A stretch of DNA of 64,000 bases from Streptomyces paludis (GTDB lineage Bacteria; Actinomycetota; Actinomycetes; Streptomycetales; Streptomycetaceae), in NCBI RefSeq assembly GCF_003344965.1, contig NZ_CP031194.1:4340001-4404000 (forward strand), in the 5' to 3' direction. Positions 62,038 to 64,000 of the stretch are shown piece by piece (positions within the stretch are counted from its first letter, which is position 1; each line of letters starts with the position of its first letter). The notes below the pieces were generated by a model. It was not told the origin of the DNA. It did not search any database and was given only the letters and a program-made list of their open reading frames with translations. Both the position numbers and the translations under genes were made by a program.

Positions 62038-62987
62038 TACCGAGAGGTAACCGGGGTGGGCCGGTGGTGAGGTGCTGGGTGCTGGGTGCTTGGTGCGGGG
62101 TGGGCCGCCCCTCCTTTTGCCAGTGTCGCGCCTCCAGGGGAGGTGTAAAGGGCGCTCCTTCGTCGCGTCGGCTGCGCCGATTGCGCTTCGCTTCACCCTT
62201 GACACCTCCCCTTCCGGCGCGTGTACGGGAGAGGGGGGGCGGCCGGGGGGAGGGGGCCCGGGGGGTCCGCTGTTCTGCCACTCGGTTCAGGGGCTGGCGG
62301 GCGGGTGGGCCCTGCGGGGCTGCGCAGCAGAGGAGTGGGGTGACTCGGCCCCGGCTTAGCGGCCAACCGTCCGTTGTGGGTTGCGACTCAAGCCCCGCTG
62401 GGCACCGTTGCGCTGTGGTGCCCGGAAGGCGGACGGGTCCTTCTGTCCGGCCGGGTCTGCGGGCCGCCCTCACGCCGATTCGCCCCTTATGGGGTGGTTT
62501 GGTGGCCTGTTGGGGGTCTCTTCGGGCGGCACATGTGTCCTCAGGTGCGTTAGCGGCCCTCCTGGACGCATGGACGGCCTCCAGAGGCCCACTTGGTGTC
62601 ACCCGCGTCCCAGTAACCCCGCGACCCACACAACGGTGACCAGCGGGGCTTGTGTCTCAGCAAACAGCGGACCGTCAGCCGCTGAGACCAGCCGGACAGC
62701 CCCATTCCTCTGCCGCGCAGCCCCACAGGGCCCACCGGGCCGCCGGACCCTGAGCCGAGTGGCAGTGTGGCGCCACCCTTGGGCCCCCTCCCCCCGGCCG
62801 CCCCCCCCTCATCCGCACTTGCGACTCCGGGGGAGGTGTCAAGGGCGGAGCGCAGCGGAGTCGGCGCAGCCGACGCGACGTAGGAGCGCCCTTTACTCCT
62901 CCCCCGGAGGCGCGACACTGAAGGGAGGAGGGGCGGCCCAGCGCCAAGCACCTCGCCCCCGTACACCCCGGTCTGCCTCTTGGTACT
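62036..62987. repeat. Large imperfect inverted repeat, non-coding
   Basis: The left arm (about 62036-62410) and the right arm (about 62631-62987) are inverted copies with many identical stretches, separated by about 220 bp. Each arm holds its own hairpin element: GGGGAGGTGTAAAGGG (62137-62152) with CCCTTGACACCTCCCC (62196-62211) on the left, and CTCCGGGGGAGGTGTCAAGG with its near-complement (62825-62847, 62887-62909) on the right. The left arm begins at the stop of the MarR gene. No transposase is present. The frames here are low-complexity, and I see no real gene from 62038 to 63072. Confidence 0.8.
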
Positions 62988-63072
62988 GACTGAGTCGGGG
63001 CCGAGCCGCGTGGTAGTGCAGCGGGCCTTTTGGGCCCCAACTAACCCCCGGTGGCAGGCGCCGTCCCTCGGC

Positions 63073-63642
63073 TCAGTTCTTGCTCGGCCAGCCCGTGGCG
63101 TCCAGTGTGGCGCCCAGGGTGTGGGGGCCGGGGCCGGGGCCTGTGTCCGTAATTAGGGTGCGGAGGTCGGATTCCAGGGCTTGTAGGCGGGGTGGGCCTA
63201 TTCGCCAGGCCCAGGTGGCGCGTAGCTGGTCGAAGATCGCGGCCGAGCGGGCCAGGGCGTCGTAGCCGCGTGGGGTGAGGCGTACCAGTTTGCGGCGGGC
63301 GTCCTTGGGGTCTTCCGCGCGCTCCGCGTATCCCAGTGCCTCCAGGCGGTCGACGGTCTTGCCGGCGGCCTGCTTGGAGATGCCCAGGCGGCGGCCGATC
63401 GTCACCGCCGTAACGCCCTCGCGGCCTATGGCTTGTATGGCGAAGCCATAGGCCGGGCGTATGTCCGGGTGGCCCTGGAGGGCCAGTTCGGCGTGGAGTT
63501 GGTCGATGAGGGAGCGGAACCCCGCGAAGAGCAGCAGTGGCAGCTCGTAGCCCGGCACGTCCTGCTCGGTGCTGCCCGCAGCCGCGCCGCTGCCCGCAAC
63601 CTCCGCACTGTCCGCCGCCTCCTCGGTTCCGGGCTCGGTCAT
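63073..63642 (-). CDS. MarR family regulator
   Basis: This 189-residue regulator has YGFAIQAIGREGVTAVTIGRRLGISKQAAGKTVDRLEALGYAERAEDPKDARRKLVRLTPRGYDAL, a complete winged helix with the DARRKLV wing. An acidic Ala/Glu tail precedes it. I use ATG 63642; ATG 63684 gives 14 more residues but overlaps the upstream hydrolase by 22 bp. Neither has a ribosome-binding site, so the transcript may be leaderless. An inverted-repeat operator lies at the start. Confidence 0.88.
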   Translation of the reverse strand: MTEPGTEEAADSAEVAGSGAAAGSTEQDVPGYELPLLLFAGFRSLIDQLHAELALQGHPDIRPAYGFAIQAIGREGVTAVTIGRRLGISKQAAGKTVDRLEALGYAERAEDPKDARRKLVRLTPRGYDALARSAAIFDQLRATWAWRIGPPRLQALESDLRTLITDTGPGPGPHTLGATLDATGWPSKN

Positions 63643-63648
63643 CGTTAA

Positions 63649-63693
63649 CTCGACAACTCGATTTACCTTCTTGTCGTCAACCATGTTGTCGAG
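63649..63693. promoter_or_regulatory. Inverted-repeat operator of the last MarR gene
   Basis: CTCGACAAC (63649-63657) and GTTGTCGAG (63685-63693) are perfect 9-bp arms 27 bases apart. TTGTCG also occurs at 63671-63676, so three TTGTCG/CGACAA boxes flank the two candidate starts. The site overlaps the 3' end of the hydrolase gene. Confidence 0.55.
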
Positions 63694-64000
63694 CCTAGCG
63701 AGGGGTGCTCCGTCTGCCGCCCCTCATGCCGGATGACGTACGGGCCGCCCAGCGACCAGGCGTGGTGCAGGGCGCCGGCGAAGGCGGCGGCGAGTTTGTG
63801 TTCGCCGGTGGGGCCCGGATGGGTGCCATCGTACGTGTCGTGGTGGATGTCGTACGTGGGCGGGCGCGCGGCCAGCAGGAGGGGGGAGTCCGGGTGGTCG
63901 AGGTCGGCCACCACCTCCCCGAGCAGGCCGTTGAAGCGGTGGACCTCGGCCGCGAAGGCGGGGTCGGACTCGGCCCGGATGTTCGGGATGACGGGCAGGA
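63663..64000 (-). CDS. SGNH/GDSL hydrolase-like protein, 5' part cut off
   Basis: Only the C-terminal ~112 residues are visible; the gene continues beyond the window. The catalytic Asp and His of SGNH esterases are recognisable in YDGTHPGPTGEHKLAAAFAGAL, preceded by NIRAESDP and FNGLLGEVVADLDHPDSPLLLAARPPTYDIHHDTYDG. Such enzymes hydrolyse esters or acyl groups of lipids, sugars or cell-wall parts. The substrate is unknown. Confidence 0.75.
   Translation of the reverse strand, partial: LPVIPNIRAESDPAFAAEVHRFNGLLGEVVADLDHPDSPLLLAARPPTYDIHHDTYDGTHPGPTGEHKLAAAFAGALHHAWSLGGPYVIRHEGRQTEHPSLGSTTWLTTRR

Noticed and set aside
62381..62989. Frames inside the inverted-repeat region
   Set aside because: They cover inverted repeats, lack domain-like sequence and have no ribosome-binding site.

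Overview
The window is a piece of a Streptomyces-type actinobacterial chromosome. The evidence is very high GC with GTG/TTG starts, a futalosine-pathway menaquinone pair (mqnB/mqnD), a murP-murQ-RpiR amino-sugar operon, a HelD/HelR-like RNA polymerase-associated helicase, a bacterial XPB helicase, a principal-like (Hrd) sigma factor and several small actinobacterial conserved proteins. No tRNA, rRNA, CRISPR array, transposase or integrase was seen. Most of the window looks like ordinary chromosomal core with short accessory stretches.

Layout. 1-3.3 kb: partial hypothetical gene, CxxC protein, GNAT acetyltransferase, MerR regulator. 3.3-7.0 kb (minus): RpiR regulator, murQ and murP for N-acetylmuramate import and conversion, with operator-like palindromes upstream. 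7.0-13.4 kb: zinc-ribbon-like protein and DUF4031, MFS exporter, HD phosphohydrolase, then a divergent copper pair copA / cutC with two CsoR-type boxes and a DasR-like site between them. 13.4-13.9 kb: non-coding GC-rich repeats. 13.9-26.1 kb: HelD-like helicase, small ORF, GT87 mannosyltransferase, orphan ParE/RelE-like toxin, XPB, VanZ-like protein, mycothiol-dependent isomerase-like protein, helicase-associated/WYL protein, and a membrane protein with a collagen-like segment. 26.1-34.0 kb (minus): a same-strand block of PDR-type reductase, ferredoxin/MBL fusion, DHA2 drug exporter, extra UvrA and sigma factor. 34.3-37.4 kb (minus): iron-siderophore ABC transporter (two permeases plus ATPase, no binding protein). 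37.5-44.2 kb: HAD hydrolase, cold-shock protein, DUF2771-mqnB-mqnD operon, MFS, DUF3027. 44.7-51.0 kb: large sacsin-type ATPase, then three tandem paralogous secreted proteins. 51.1-58.2 kb: CtpE-like P-type ATPase, DUF2530, purine permease, orphan RHH protein, MarR-MFS pair. 58.3-64 kb: Uma2 nuclease-like protein, 28-residue membrane peptide, aldo/keto reductase, prolyl aminopeptidase divergent from a MarR gene, a roughly 950-bp non-coding inverted repeat, another MarR gene and a truncated SGNH hydrolase.

The most unusual parts are four. (1) The three tandem secreted paralogues all carry an ACAACC-N17-GTCTG promoter-like element followed at once by a hairpin leader, which suggests one ECF-sigma regulon. 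(2) The reductase / ferredoxin-MBL / exporter / UvrA / sigma block looks like a genotoxin-response unit. (3) A large inverted repeat at 62.0-63.0 kb is built from hairpin elements. (4) A nested inverted-repeat structure sits at 34.22-34.31 kb. Short tandem duplications also recur exactly at gene 3' ends, often copying the stop codon.
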